Counted from the stretch's first letter, positions 33,265 to 42,006 are shown. The stretch: DNA of 64,000 nucleotides from Clostridium sp. 1001271B_151109_B4 (GCF_015670405.1 NZ_JADPBQ010000005.1:62001-126000); one strand, 5' to 3'. Numbers and translations are program-made. Notes: a model not told the origin generated them from the letters alone.

Positions 33265-35181
33265 TTAAGCTAGTGATTCCCACTCTTCATAAAGATTAGC
33301 AATATTTTCTTCTAATTCTTTAATTTCATTATTAACTCTTTGACTTTCAGATGGATTAGAATATATTGATTCAAGACAAAGTTGCTCTTGTAATTGAGTT
33401 AGTTCATCTTCTTTTTCAGAAATAGTTTTTTCAAGGTTTTTAATTTTAAGCTGCATAGCTTTAGCTTCTTTTTCAGCTTCGCGTTTCTTTTTCTTTTCAT
33501 CCTTAAGTTGGGTTTTAGTTTTACCATTAGCTAATTCTTCATAACTCTCAAATCTACTAGGGTTAAGCTTTTTTTCTTGATAATAGCTATAATTTCCTAA
33601 GTATTCAGTTACTCCATCTTCTTTTAATTCAAGTATACGCCCAATTACTTTATTTAAGAAGTATCTATCATGAGATATTACCATTAATGTACCATCGTAT
33701 TGTAAAATTGCATCTTCTAAAGCTTCTCTTGACATAATATCAAGGTGATTTGTAGGTTCATCTAGTAGTAAAAGATTAGATTTAGAGAGCATTAGTTTCA
33801 ATAAATTGATCCTACATTTTTCTCCACCGCTAAGAGTTTTTATTACTTTAAATACATCATCACCAGTAAAAAGGAATGAGGCTAAATAGCTTCTAAGTTT
33901 TGATGTTGTTAAATTAGGGAATTCATCCCAAACTTCATCAATAATAGTTTTATCTAAATTTAGATCAGATTGTTCTTGATCGTAGTAGCCAACATTAACA
34001 TTAGTACCTAATACTTTTATTCCAGTATCAGATTCAATAGTATCCATTATTATTTTAAATAAAGTAGTTTTACCACGGCCATTTTCACCAATTAATGCTA
34101 CCTTTTCTCCACGCTTTAAGTCTAAATTTAAATTTGAAAACAAAGTTTTTTCTCCATAAGATTTTGTCATGTTTTCTATATGTAAAACATCATATCCACT
34201 TTTTACTGAAGCTTCAAATTTAATTTTAGATGCTTCCTTCTCATGAGCAGGAGCTTCAATTTTTTCCATCTTATCTAGAGCCTTTTCTCTACTTTCAGCA
34301 GCTCTTATACTTTTTTCTCGATTAAATGAACGGAACTTTTCGATTATGGCTTCTTGTCTTTTAATTTCAGCTTGCTGTAAATTATAAGCTTTTAGTTTAG
34401 CTTCATAGTTCTTTTTTCTTAAATCTATAAATTTAGTATAAGGAACATTGTAACATTCTATTTTACCGCTTATTACTTCATAAGTATGAGTAGTAACAGA
34501 ATCTAAGAAAAATCTATCATGTGATATTACTAAAACTGTTCCCTTATAATTTTTCATATAATCTTCTAACCAACTTATAGCTTCTAAGTCTAAATGGTTA
34601 GTAGGCTCATCAAGTAATATTATATCAGGCTTACGTAATAACAATTTACATAATGCAACCCTTGTTTTTTGTCCACCGCTTAATGTAATTATTGGTTTAT
34701 AAAAATCATCTTCAGTAAAGCCAAGACCCTTTAATACTCTTGAAATTTCACCTTTATAGACATAACCACCTTTATGTGAATATAAATCTTGAAGAGTAGT
34801 ATAATCTTTAATAAGCTTTTCATGATATGCTGCATTTTTATCATCATAGGGCTCACTCATTTTTATTTCTAATGATGAAAGTCTCGATTCAATATTTAAT
34901 AGTTCTTCAAAAACTGAAATAGCTTCTTCGTAAATATTTTTATCAGAGTTAAGTGATAAATTTTGAGATAAATAACCTAGTGTTTTATTTTTGTCTATAA
35001 AAACTTCACCAGAATCTTGAGATATTTCTTTTGTTATTATCTTAAAAAGGGTAGATTTTCCCTCACCATTGGCACCAATGATTCCAACTTTATCGCCTTC
35101 ATTAATTGAGAAGGTGATATCTTTAAGAACATCCCTTACTCCATAGCTTTTACATATATCTTTACAACTTAGTATTATCAT
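33265..35181 (-). CDS. ABC-F family ribosome-associated ATPase (Uup/YdiF-like)
   Basis: A 638-residue soluble protein with two ABC domains joined by a charged helical linker, and no membrane part. Domain 1: Walker A GANGEGKST, signature LSGGQKTRV, Walker B IILLDEPTNHLD. Linker about 245-320. Domain 2: GENGRGKTT, LSGGEKCRI, LLLLDEPTNHLD. The C-terminus (about 540-638) is a Lys/Glu coiled coil with KKKKREAEKEAKAM, as in Uup and YdiF. ABC-F proteins act in the ribosomal E site on stalled or antibiotic-bound ribosomes. The long C-terminal coil favours a housekeeping Uup/YdiF type over a dedicated antibiotic-resistance type. The minus-strand leader contains dispersed repeat copy C. Confidence 0.92.
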   Translation of the reverse strand: MIILSCKDICKSYGVRDVLKDITFSINEGDKVGIIGANGEGKSTLFKIITKEISQDSGEVFIDKNKTLGYLSQNLSLNSDKNIYEEAISVFEELLNIESRLSSLEIKMSEPYDDKNAAYHEKLIKDYTTLQDLYSHKGGYVYKGEISRVLKGLGFTEDDFYKPIITLSGGQKTRVALCKLLLRKPDIILLDEPTNHLDLEAISWLEDYMKNYKGTVLVISHDRFFLDSVTTHTYEVISGKIECYNVPYTKFIDLRKKNYEAKLKAYNLQQAEIKRQEAIIEKFRSFNREKSIRAAESREKALDKMEKIEAPAHEKEASKIKFEASVKSGYDVLHIENMTKSYGEKTLFSNLNLDLKRGEKVALIGENGRGKTTLFKIIMDTIESDTGIKVLGTNVNVGYYDQEQSDLNLDKTIIDEVWDEFPNLTTSKLRSYLASFLFTGDDVFKVIKTLSGGEKCRINLLKLMLSKSNLLLLDEPTNHLDIMSREALEDAILQYDGTLMVISHDRYFLNKVIGRILELKEDGVTEYLGNYSYYQEKKLNPSRFESYEELANGKTKTQLKDEKKKKREAEKEAKAMQLKIKNLEKTISEKEDELTQLQEQLCLESIYSNPSESQRVNNEIKELEENIANLYEEWESLA

Positions 35182-35220
35182 AATTTCCTCCGTAATATAG
35201 TGAAGTCTTATAAGTAATAT

Positions 35221-35351
35221 GAGGCTGTATCAAAATTTAACTGTGAAGTTTAGAAGTTATAAGTTAAACATAAAATTTAAGTTAAGCTGAATTATTCTTA
35301 AACTTAAAACTTTAAACTTGAGACTATGATAATCTTTTGATATAATACCTC
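35221..35351. repeat. Dispersed stem-loop repeat, copy C
   Basis: Three nested pairings are visible. The outermost is GAGG…TATCAAAA (35221-35235) with TTTTGATA…CCTC (35335-35351). Next is GAAGTTTAGAAGTTATAAG (from 35245) with CTTAAAACTTTAAACTT (to 35319). Read on the minus strand, the core at about 35273-35295 contains AATTCAGCTTAACTTAAATT, the same core hairpin as copies B and D. It sits just before the ABC-F start. Confidence 0.7.
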
Positions 35352-35402
35352 AATTAAAATTATACCTTCTAATTATACTATTATACTAAAACCTTATCAA
35401 AT

Positions 35403-35440
35403 CTAAAAAAGGAGATGTTTAAAAAACAACTCCTTTTTTT
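35403..35440 (-). terminator. Terminator of the DUF4397 gene
   Basis: Stem AAAAAAGGAG (35405-35414) / CTCCTTTTTT (35430-35439) with an inner GTTT/AAAC extension. On the minus strand the stem runs into a T-run. Confidence 0.85.
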
Positions 35441-36056
35441 AAATTAAATCTTCAGTGAGCAAATAACCTATAACTGGTTTACCATTAAATACTCCAAGGA
35501 TATAGATTGTATAAAATTTTCCACCGTCTAAAGTTATATTTTTTATATATTTGGCTGTAACATCAGAAGAAGCAAATGATACTTCGAAGTTATATATTCC
35601 AGGAGAAAGTTGATAGTAGCTAGTAGTTTCTAGATATTCAGCTCCATTAAATAAGATGAAATTATTAGGTAATGATAAAGTTAATAACGGTGAATTTTCT
35701 GATAAATTTATGAATCTTAAATATGCCTGAGATTTTGTTACTGGAATATTATCATCTTTTAATCTAAATAAAAATAAGTTATTAGATAATGTAACTAATG
35801 AAATAGTATAATTTGCATTAGCAACTAGCTGTATATCTTGAGAAAGTATAGGTGTATCATAAGTGCCAGTTAGATAAAGTTGAAAATTATATTCTCCAGG
35901 AGTTAGAGTAAAGTATTTAGAAATTTTTCCAAATGCAATATTGCTAGCTAAGAGTGAACCATTGACATAAACATCTATATTAGATGTAGTTGGGTTAGCA
36001 TGAAGTATTCTTATATTAGTATTTACTCTAGGTAGATATTTGTTAAATTGTTCCAT
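35439..36056 (-). CDS. Protein with two DUF4397 domains
   Basis: 205 residues made of two repeats of about 100. The hallmark is near the start of each: IRILHANPTTSNIDVYVNGSLLA in repeat 1 and LRFINLSENSPLLTLSLPNN in repeat 2, followed in each by LTPGEYNFQLYLTG or LSPGIYNFEVSF and a YTISLV/YTIYILG strand. DUF4397 is a beta-rich domain found in secreted or surface proteins of many bacteria, with unknown function. There is no signal peptide, unusual for the family but compatible with packing into the spore coat by the mother cell. I start at ATG 36056 because AGGTGA lies 5 bases before it; an in-frame GTG at 36065 overlaps that site. It is co-transcribed with the Asn-rich gene upstream. Confidence 0.85.
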   Translation of the reverse strand: MEQFNKYLPRVNTNIRILHANPTTSNIDVYVNGSLLASNIAFGKISKYFTLTPGEYNFQLYLTGTYDTPILSQDIQLVANANYTISLVTLSNNLFLFRLKDDNIPVTKSQAYLRFINLSENSPLLTLSLPNNFILFNGAEYLETTSYYQLSPGIYNFEVSFASSDVTAKYIKNITLDGGKFYTIYILGVFNGKPVIGYLLTEDLI

Positions 36057-36065
36057 AAAATTCAC

Positions 36066-36719
36066 CTACTTATTACAATTGTCTAAAGAAATTTTAATAA
36101 TCTTTTTAATCAATAGTTTTGCTATTGGATAAGGAACCCTATAGGCTTTCATAGTAGCTAGTATCCCAGAATGATCATTTTCAATTATATCAAAAATTTT
36201 ATTCACATCTTCTTCGGTACAATTGTTTTTACGAGAATCAGTTGAAATATAATCTAAAGAAAGATCGAAGTTCCTTAATATATCCACAGCATTAATAGGA
36301 TTATCTAAGTATCTTTGGTTAAGTGATGGTTCATTGTATGAATGAAGAAAATCATCATCTGATTCTGATGGATACTCTAAATCGTTAGAATTATTGTTTT
36401 GGTTTTGAACATTATTATTAGGTTGTTTTGTTTTAGGTGTATAAGGGGTATTATCATCATTTATAGTAGGTATATTTTTAGGATAAGGTGTAAGTGGTGC
36501 AATTACAGAAGTTGTTGTTCCAACTAAGTCTAATGGAATGGGAGTGGTATTAAGATTTGAAAAACCTAATGACATTCCACCGTACATTCCTGAAAGTGAT
36601 ATTTGATCAAAATTAAAAAGTAATGGAAACTTTGAACCATCTGGTGAAAGAGTAGAATCAATATTTAAAGGTATAAAATTTAAATCATCATTGTCTTTAT
36701 TATTTTTTTTTGAACTCAT
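36066..36719 (-). CDS. Asn/Asp/Pro-rich protein of unknown function, operon partner of the DUF4397 protein
   Basis: 217 residues that I cannot assign. Residues 1-95 contain hydrophobic patches (FPLLFNFDQISLSGMYGGMSL). About 96-130 is a low-complexity Asn/Gln/Pro linker. The last 80 residues are a predicted helical domain (DVNKIFDIIENDHSGILATM, then YPIAKLLIKKIIKI). No signal peptide or membrane segment is present. It starts at ATG after GGAGGGG. The next gene's ribosome site lies at its stop, so the two are one operon. The minus-strand upstream region has CATATATTA, which resembles a sporulation sigma-E/K -10. A spore-coat role for the pair is a guess. Confidence 0.75.
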   Translation of the reverse strand: MSSKKNNKDNDDLNFIPLNIDSTLSPDGSKFPLLFNFDQISLSGMYGGMSLGFSNLNTTPIPLDLVGTTTSVIAPLTPYPKNIPTINDDNTPYTPKTKQPNNNVQNQNNNSNDLEYPSESDDDFLHSYNEPSLNQRYLDNPINAVDILRNFDLSLDYISTDSRKNNCTEEDVNKIFDIIENDHSGILATMKAYRVPYPIAKLLIKKIIKISLDNCNK

Positions 36720-36885
36720 TATTCCCCTCCAAATAATAAATTTATTAATAATATATGTATTTTAAACACATATGTTACTTTATAGAATATGAGTATTATA
36801 TAGGATATATTACAATAAGGGTTGCTGAGAATGTGGATGTAACAATCGATATAATAAGGAATATATTGTATTGGAGGGAATTATT

Positions 36886-38181
36886 ATGCATAAGGATAAT
36901 AAAGATGATTTAAGAAAACTATTTGTAGGATTGGATAAAAAGGTTAATGTAGAAGGAAAGGGAAGGATTATTCCTATAAATTTTGATAATGCAGCAACTA
37001 CACCACCTTTTAAAAGAGTTATGAAAAAGGTTTTAGAAACAAGTGAATATTATGGGTCAATTGAAAGGGGTGATGGGCAAAAATCATTATATTGTAGTGA
37101 TTTATATGAGGAAAGCAGAAGTTATCTTTTAAAGTATTTTAATGCATCAGAGGATATTTATACAGCAATTTTTGTTTCTAATACTACTGATGGATTAAAT
37201 ATGCTATCTAATATATTGATCAATAGTAAAGATGATATTGTAATTACAACAAGAATGGAACATCATTCAAATGATTTGCCATGGAGATGTAAGTGTAATT
37301 TAAAGTATGTTGAAGTAGGTGAAGATGGAAGAATAGATGTTGATGATATAGAGGAATTAGTAGATAAGTATAGGGAACGTGTAAAATATATAACAATAAC
37401 AGGTGCTTCAAATGTAACTGGATATATAAATGATATAAAAAGGATAGCTAAGTTAATTCATAAATATGGTGGTAAAATTATAGTAGATGGAGCACAATTA
37501 GTTCCGCATAAAAAGGTATCTATGTGCCAAGAAGATAGTTCGGAGAATATAGATTTTTTAGTCTTTTCTGGACATAAAATATATGCTCCATTTGGGAGTG
37601 GGGCAATTATTGGATTAAAGGAAAGTTTTAATATAAATCCACCTGATTCAAAAGGTGGTGGTACAGTAGACCTTGTATTAGATGATAGAGAAATATGGTT
37701 AAATACCCCAGAAAAAAATGAGGCAGGAACACCGAACCTTTTTGGGGCTGTAGCTATTATGGAGGCTATGAAGGAAATTGAAAGAATAGGCTTTGATACT
37801 ATAGAGAAAAATGAAAAGGAATTATTAAAATATATAATCGATGGACTTAAAGATTTAAATAGAGTAACATTGTATGCTGATAATGAGAATATTAATGATA
37901 GATTAGGAATTTTAGTGTTTACTATTGATGGAATGAGCTATGAAGAGGTTGGAGAAAAACTTTCAGAAGTTAGGGCAATTGGTGTAAGGCAAGGTGGTTT
38001 TTGTTCACATCCATATACAAGAAGAGTATTAGGAATAGCAGATAATAAACTTCAAGAGTATATTAGTAAAAATGGAGTGCCAGGATTAGTTAGAGTAAGT
38101 TTGGGAATATATAATACTAAAAAGGAAGCAAATATATTTTTAGAAACTATAGAGTATTTATGCAGGAGATATGCTAAATAG
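36886..38181 (+). CDS. Class V aminotransferase, cysteine desulfurase-like
   Basis: A 431-residue PLP enzyme. Motifs are NFDNAATTPPF at the start of the domain, TRMEHHSNDLPWR (cofactor-stacking His), DGAQLVPHKK (Asp to the pyridine N), and SGHKIYAPFG with Schiff-base K231. The C-terminal RQGGFCSHPY has a cysteine near the position of the SufS/Csd catalytic Cys. The residues fit group II (SufS/CsdA) desulfurases, but it stands alone without suf or isc genes, so another substrate is possible. The start is ATG 36886, with GGAGGG just upstream; the in-frame TTG at 36871 lies inside the ribosome site. Repeat copy B follows the stop. Confidence 0.87.
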   Translation: MHKDNKDDLRKLFVGLDKKVNVEGKGRIIPINFDNAATTPPFKRVMKKVLETSEYYGSIERGDGQKSLYCSDLYEESRSYLLKYFNASEDIYTAIFVSNTTDGLNMLSNILINSKDDIVITTRMEHHSNDLPWRCKCNLKYVEVGEDGRIDVDDIEELVDKYRERVKYITITGASNVTGYINDIKRIAKLIHKYGGKIIVDGAQLVPHKKVSMCQEDSSENIDFLVFSGHKIYAPFGSGAIIGLKESFNINPPDSKGGGTVDLVLDDREIWLNTPEKNEAGTPNLFGAVAIMEAMKEIERIGFDTIEKNEKELLKYIIDGLKDLNRVTLYADNENINDRLGILVFTIDGMSYEEVGEKLSEVRAIGVRQGGFCSHPYTRRVLGIADNKLQEYISKNGVPGLVRVSLGIYNTKKEANIFLETIEYLCRRYAK

Positions 38182-38200
38182 TTTTGGATTGGTAGTTTGG

Positions 38201-38295
38201 AGTTAGTAGTTAAGGAAGAAACTCCTGTAGGAGTTTCTTACATAATATCTTTTTTTAATTCAGCTTAACTGAATTTATACCTAAAACTACTAACT
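38201..38295. repeat. Dispersed stem-loop repeat, copy B
   Basis: The outer arms are AGTTAGTAGTTAAGG (38201-38215) and CCTAAAACTACTAACT (38280-38295). Inside lie a perfect 11-bp hairpin AAGAAACTCCT / AGGAGTTTCTT (38216-38239), a T7 run and a second hairpin AATTCAG / CTGAATT (38257-38275). It fills the gap between two convergent genes and its arm overlaps the pfp stop codon by 2 bases. Confidence 0.85.
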
Positions 38296-39511
38296 ATTTA
38301 TTAAATACTTTAAATACGGGCATTGAAAGAGATGAAATAGCTGATGGTACTGAAGAAACTAGTGGAGATAAGTACTCAAGAACTTCAGCTTTTAAGTTAT
38401 TTCCCTCTTCATTTATCCATTCAGTTGGGAAATATTTAACGTTATTTGCAACCTTATCAGCTTCTATTAAGAAGTATGATGATTTATAAGGAGCATTATT
38501 TTCACGTTTTATACCAATCATATAGCCGCATTTTCCAAGAGAAGCTTGTCTTAATGCTTCATATCCAACTTCATAAGCTTCTTCTATATCAATATTAGAG
38601 GCACAGTGCATTGCACATCTTTGTAGAACACCAAGTTCTAAAGATTTTACTCTACTAGTTATACCTGAAGAAATTATTAAATTCTTAAGATAATTACCAA
38701 CACCTCCTAATTGAGCATGACCAAATTTATCATGAGCTTGTGCGTCAGCTTCAGCAACAAATTTACCTTCAGCAGTTCTTATTCCTTCAGAAACTACTAT
38801 ATAAACCTGATTTTGCTCATCAAATTTATTTTTTACATCTCTTAAAAATTTATCAACATCGAATGCTATTTCAGGTAAATATATAAAATCAGCAACTTGT
38901 TTTCCGTTTAATTGAGCTAATGATGCGGCAGCAGCTAACCAACCAGTGTCACGACCCATAGTTTCTAATATGAATATTCCATTATTAATATAAACTGATG
39001 AATCCAAGTAAGTTTCTAGTACAGAAGTAGCTATAAATTTTGCTGCACTACCAAAGCCAGGTGTGTGATCAGTGTACATTAAATCATTATCTATTGTTTT
39101 AGGAATACCTATAAATTTAATATCTATTCCAGTTTGTTTAGCATAGGCGCTTAATTTTGCAGTAGTATCCATAGAATCATTTCCACCAACATAAAAGAAT
39201 GCTTTAATATCATTAGCTTTTAATATTTCTAATAATTTGTCATATTCTTCAGTAGATTCTTCAAGTTTTTTCATTTTATATCTGCAAGAACCTAAACCAG
39301 ATGAAGGTGTATATCTAAAGTTATTTATTTCTTCTTGTGAAAATGAAGAAAGTTCAATTATATTACCATTTAATATACCTTCTATTCCATTTAAACCAGC
39401 AAAGACTTTGTTAAAAGTTCCTAAAGTATTATTTGCCTCTAATAATCCAACAACGCTAGAATTAATTACTGATGTTGGTCCTCCTGATTGTGCTATGATA
39501 CAATTAGCCAT
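38294..39511 (-). CDS. pfp: 6-phosphofructokinase, PPi-dependent type
   Basis: It phosphorylates fructose 6-phosphate in glycolysis. 405 residues, longer than the 320-residue bacterial ATP enzyme. Two diagnostic positions point to pyrophosphate as donor. The phosphoryl-donor loop is GGNDS, with Asp where ATP enzymes have Gly (GGDGS). The catalytic loop is PKTIDND, with Lys for the Gly of PGTIDND. Substrate-binding ETMGRDTGWLAA and EGIRTAEG are also present. PPi-PFK allows reversible, energy-saving glycolysis in anaerobes. The ATG follows AAAAGGAGCG. It is monocistronic, convergent with the aminotransferase gene, and repeat copy B acts as the junction. Donor specificity is inferred from these residues only. 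Confidence 0.9.
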   Translation of the reverse strand: MANCIIAQSGGPTSVINSSVVGLLEANNTLGTFNKVFAGLNGIEGILNGNIIELSSFSQEEINNFRYTPSSGLGSCRYKMKKLEESTEEYDKLLEILKANDIKAFFYVGGNDSMDTTAKLSAYAKQTGIDIKFIGIPKTIDNDLMYTDHTPGFGSAAKFIATSVLETYLDSSVYINNGIFILETMGRDTGWLAAAASLAQLNGKQVADFIYLPEIAFDVDKFLRDVKNKFDEQNQVYIVVSEGIRTAEGKFVAEADAQAHDKFGHAQLGGVGNYLKNLIISSGITSRVKSLELGVLQRCAMHCASNIDIEEAYEVGYEALRQASLGKCGYMIGIKRENNAPYKSSYFLIEADKVANNVKYFPTEWINEEGNNLKAEVLEYLSPLVSSVPSAISSLSMPVFKVFNK

Positions 39512-39744
39512 TAAAAATACGCTCCTTTTAGTAAAATTAAAATTTATAGTTTTATTTAAATATATATTAATAACTAATACTTAAGAATTAATATGATATA
39601 CTATTTCGTTATTTAGTGAATACAATATATACTATACAATAAAAAAGAGTAAATTAAAAGATAAAAAATAAAATTTACAATATGAATCATAGGTAGATGA
39701 AATATATAATAAAATTATACAAATACTGTAAAATGGAGGATGAG

Positions 39745-40302
39745 ATGAATTTTAAGGATTTAATTATAGTAGGAGTAGCGTTAGCAATGGATGCTGTAGG
39801 GGTAAGTATAAGTATAGGAGTCAATTCAGCTATAAAAAGAAGAAATAAAATAGCCTTTATTTTTTCTTTTGCCTTTTTTCAATTTTTATTCTTTTTTTTA
39901 GGCGGAGTTTCTGGACATTTATTTGAAACTTATATTACTACAATTCCTAAAGTCGTAGGGGGAATAGCTATAGCTGTTGTAGGTATACTAATGATAAAAG
40001 ATGGATTTGAAAATGAGGAGAGAGATGAAAGTTTATTAATAAAAAGAGGTATAGTATTAATATTGGGTATATCTGTAAGTATTGATGCCTTTGTAGTTGG
40101 GTTTACCGGATTTAGTTACATAAGTAATATAATAAGGGTAATAGGTGATTGCTCAATTATTGGATTTATAACACTAATATTATGTACTTTTGCATTTTAT
40201 TTATGTAGGTACATTAGAAAGATAGAATTCGTTTCTAAGTATGCAGATTTTTTTGGAGGGGTAACACTAATTATTTTTGCTATCAAAATGATATTTTTTT
40301 AA
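39745..40302 (+). CDS. MntP/YtaF-family (DUF204) membrane pump
   Basis: A 186-residue protein of six helices arranged as two inverted halves, each with a membrane Asp motif: VALAMDAVGVSISIGV in helix 1 and GISVSIDAFVVGFTGF in helix 4. The family comprises manganese exporters (MntP) and the related sporulation protein YtaF. I could not find a Mn2+-sensing yybP-ykoY riboswitch in the leader, so manganese is not proven. I start at ATG 39745, preceded by GGAGGATG and placing helix 1 right at the N-terminus; the ORF extends further upstream to 39697 without a ribosome site. Terminator follows. Confidence 0.85.
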   Translation: MNFKDLIIVGVALAMDAVGVSISIGVNSAIKRRNKIAFIFSFAFFQFLFFFLGGVSGHLFETYITTIPKVVGGIAIAVVGILMIKDGFENEERDESLLIKRGIVLILGISVSIDAFVVGFTGFSYISNIIRVIGDCSIIGFITLILCTFAFYLCRYIRKIEFVSKYADFFGGVTLIIFAIKMIFF

Positions 40303-40332
40303 AGTATAAAATTAAAAAAAGTGGAAAAAATC

Positions 40333-40374
40333 AATCTATAATTTTGAAGTTATTTACAAAATTATAGATTTTTT
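40333..40374 (+). terminator. Terminator after the MntP-family gene
   Basis: A 14-bp perfect stem AATCTATAATTTTG (40333-40346) / CAAAATTATAGATT (40357-40370), 10-base loop, TTTT. Confidence 0.88.
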
Positions 40375-40385
40375 CGAAATAAAAT

Positions 40386-40414
40386 TTGACATTATGTAAA
40401 TGATAGGGTATAGT
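40386..40414 (+). promoter_or_regulatory. Promoter of the dicarboxylate symporter gene
   Basis: TTGACA (40386-40391), exactly 17 bases, TATAGT (40409-40414). The predicted start near 40421 rules out translation from upstream in-frame codons at 40413. Confidence 0.85.
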
Positions 40415-40472
40415 GAATATAACGAAAAGACAGATGTGTTTTATTGAAGGACAAATAAAGGGGGCAAATTCA

Positions 40473-41678
40473 ATGAAAAAACTATCTTTAATTACAAAAA
40501 TATTTATATGTTTAGTATTAGGAATTGGTATTGGATTATTATGTGGGGCAAATAATATTCAATTCCCAGTAAAAATACTGGCAACTTTTAGTGGGTTGTT
40601 TGGCAACTTTTTATCTTTTGTAATACCGTTAATAATAATAGGATTTATAGTTCCGGGTATAGCTTCATTAGGAAGTAAATCAGGAAAAGGAATTATTATA
40701 ACTACAATAATTGCTTATTTATCTACTTTGTTAGCAGGGTTTGCTGCATATTTAGTTGGAACAGGTATTTTACCTAAATTAATAAGTGAAAGTATAGCAT
40801 TGGGTGAAGAAGGACAAGCTATTGAACCTTATTTTACAATTGAAATTCCAGCAATTATGGGGGTTATGTCTGCATTAACATTAGCTTTTATATTGGGAAT
40901 AGGATTATCCAAAATAAAGAATAGTACTATGTTAAAAGTCATTGATGAATTTAACAAAATAGTTTTAATGATAGTTACTAATGTTTTAATTCCATTAGTA
41001 CCTATATATATTGGATGTGTTTTTGCAAAGTTAAGCTATAGTGGTGAGATTTTTAGTACATTAAAGTCTTTTGGAATAGTATATATTTTATTATTCTCAT
41101 TACAATTAGTTTATATAGTTATTCAATACTGTATTGCAGGAGCTATTAAGAAAGAAAATCCATTTAAATTAATAAAAAATATGATACCAGCATACATGAC
41201 TGCTGTAGGAACTCAATCTTCAGCAGCTACTATACCAGTAACACTAGAATGTGTTAAGAAAAATAATATTAGTGAAGAAGTTTTAGATTTCGTTGTACCT
41301 CTAGGAGCAACAATACATTTAGCAGGAGACACTATTACTTTAGTTCTTACTTCTATGGCGGTTATGTATATGAATGGACAAACACCAACTTTCGGTATGA
41401 TAATACCGTTTATATTTATGTTAGGTGTTACAATGATAGCAGCTCCAGGAGTGCCAGGTGGTGGTGTTATGGCAGCACTTGGACTTTTAGAATCGATGCT
41501 TGGATTTGGAGCAGTAGAGAAACCAATCATGATTGCATTGCATGCAGCTCAAGATAGTTTTGGTACAGCAACTAATGTAACAGGTGATGGAGCTATTGCT
41601 ATAATTGTTGATTATATTATAAATAAGAAGAAAAGTAATAGTGTTCAAAATGAAGATAATGAATCGGTAGTAGCATAA
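40473..41678 (+). CDS. Dicarboxylate/amino acid:cation symporter (DAACS family)
   Basis: A 401-residue Na+ or H+ coupled importer of the glutamate-transporter fold with about 8 helices and two re-entrant loops. Hairpin 1 carries GTQSSAATIPVT (the family's serine-rich motif). Helix 7 has LAGDTITLVL in place of the usual NMDGT. Hairpin 2 is PGVPGGGVMAALG, and helix 8 is QDSFGTATNVTGDG. The changed helix 7 motif suggests a substrate other than aspartate or glutamate; Ser/Thr or a C4 acid are possible. The start ATG 40473 follows AAAGGGGGC and lies about 52 bases after the predicted transcription start. Confidence 0.9.
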   Translation: MKKLSLITKIFICLVLGIGIGLLCGANNIQFPVKILATFSGLFGNFLSFVIPLIIIGFIVPGIASLGSKSGKGIIITTIIAYLSTLLAGFAAYLVGTGILPKLISESIALGEEGQAIEPYFTIEIPAIMGVMSALTLAFILGIGLSKIKNSTMLKVIDEFNKIVLMIVTNVLIPLVPIYIGCVFAKLSYSGEIFSTLKSFGIVYILLFSLQLVYIVIQYCIAGAIKKENPFKLIKNMIPAYMTAVGTQSSAATIPVTLECVKKNNISEEVLDFVVPLGATIHLAGDTITLVLTSMAVMYMNGQTPTFGMIIPFIFMLGVTMIAAPGVPGGGVMAALGLLESMLGFGAVEKPIMIALHAAQDSFGTATNVTGDGAIAIIVDYIINKKKSNSVQNEDNESVVA

Positions 41679-41688
41679 AGTTATAAGT

Positions 41689-41762
41689 AAAAAGGAATGT
41701 TTTTAAATTTATATGATAACACTATGGTGTACATATTATATTTTAAAATATTCCTTTTATAT
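41689..41762 (+). terminator. Terminator after the symporter gene
   Basis: A long imperfect stem: AAAAGGAAT-g-TTTTTAAA (from 41689) with TTTAAAATATTCCTTTT (to about 41758), with an inner hairpin in the loop. Confidence 0.7.
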
Positions 41763-41909
41763 TTTATAAAAATAAATAGTAACAAAAGAAACAATTTTGT
41801 TTTGAATTTTATTTATAATGTATTTTTATAAAGTTACGTTAATATAGGGGGATTATGTACGAATTGGAAATAATATTAAAAAGTTAATGCTTTTTATTGA
41901 AAAATAGAG

Positions 41910-41915
41910 TATAAT
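41910..41915 (+). promoter_or_regulatory. -10 element of the DEAD-box helicase gene
   Basis: TATAAT at 41910-41915 predicts a start near 41922. No clear -35 is seen 16-18 bases upstream. Transcription would begin inside the 5' arm of the following hairpin region. Confidence 0.45.
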
Positions 41916-41916
41916 T

Positions 41917-41987
41917 AAAAAAGAGGAACGCTATATAGATGCTATTTTAGTGATTTAGCATTTGTGTGTGTTTCTTTTTTTTTATTT
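41917..41987 (+). terminator. Leader terminator/attenuator before the DEAD-box helicase
   Basis: AAAAAAGA (41917-41924) pairs with TCTTTTTT (41973-41980). An inner ATGCTA / TAGCAT hairpin (41939-41944, 41956-41961) lies between them. A T9-A-T4 run follows, 20-30 bases before the start codon. The stem-loop and T-run look like an intrinsic terminator placed in the 5' leader. Confidence 0.65.
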
Positions 41988-42006
41988 TAATTACAAAGGA
42001 GAAAGT

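Larger units (their letters stand above)
41763..42006. other. Long upstream region of the DEAD-box helicase gene
   Basis: Apart from the -10 and leader terminator listed separately, there is an isolated AGGGGG-N4-ATG at 41847-41859. It opens only a short run with an early stop, and I see no credible small gene. Confidence 0.4.

Noticed and set aside
38201..38295. Dispersed stem-loops as ordinary terminators or insertion sequences
   Set aside because: They contain several hairpins with a conserved core and occur where other terminators exist. They encode no transposase, and no clear target duplication is seen. A non-autonomous mobile origin cannot be ruled out.
39600..39744. yybP-ykoY manganese riboswitch before the MntP-family gene
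   Set aside because: The leader is AT-rich and has none of the GC-rich conserved loop sequences of that element.
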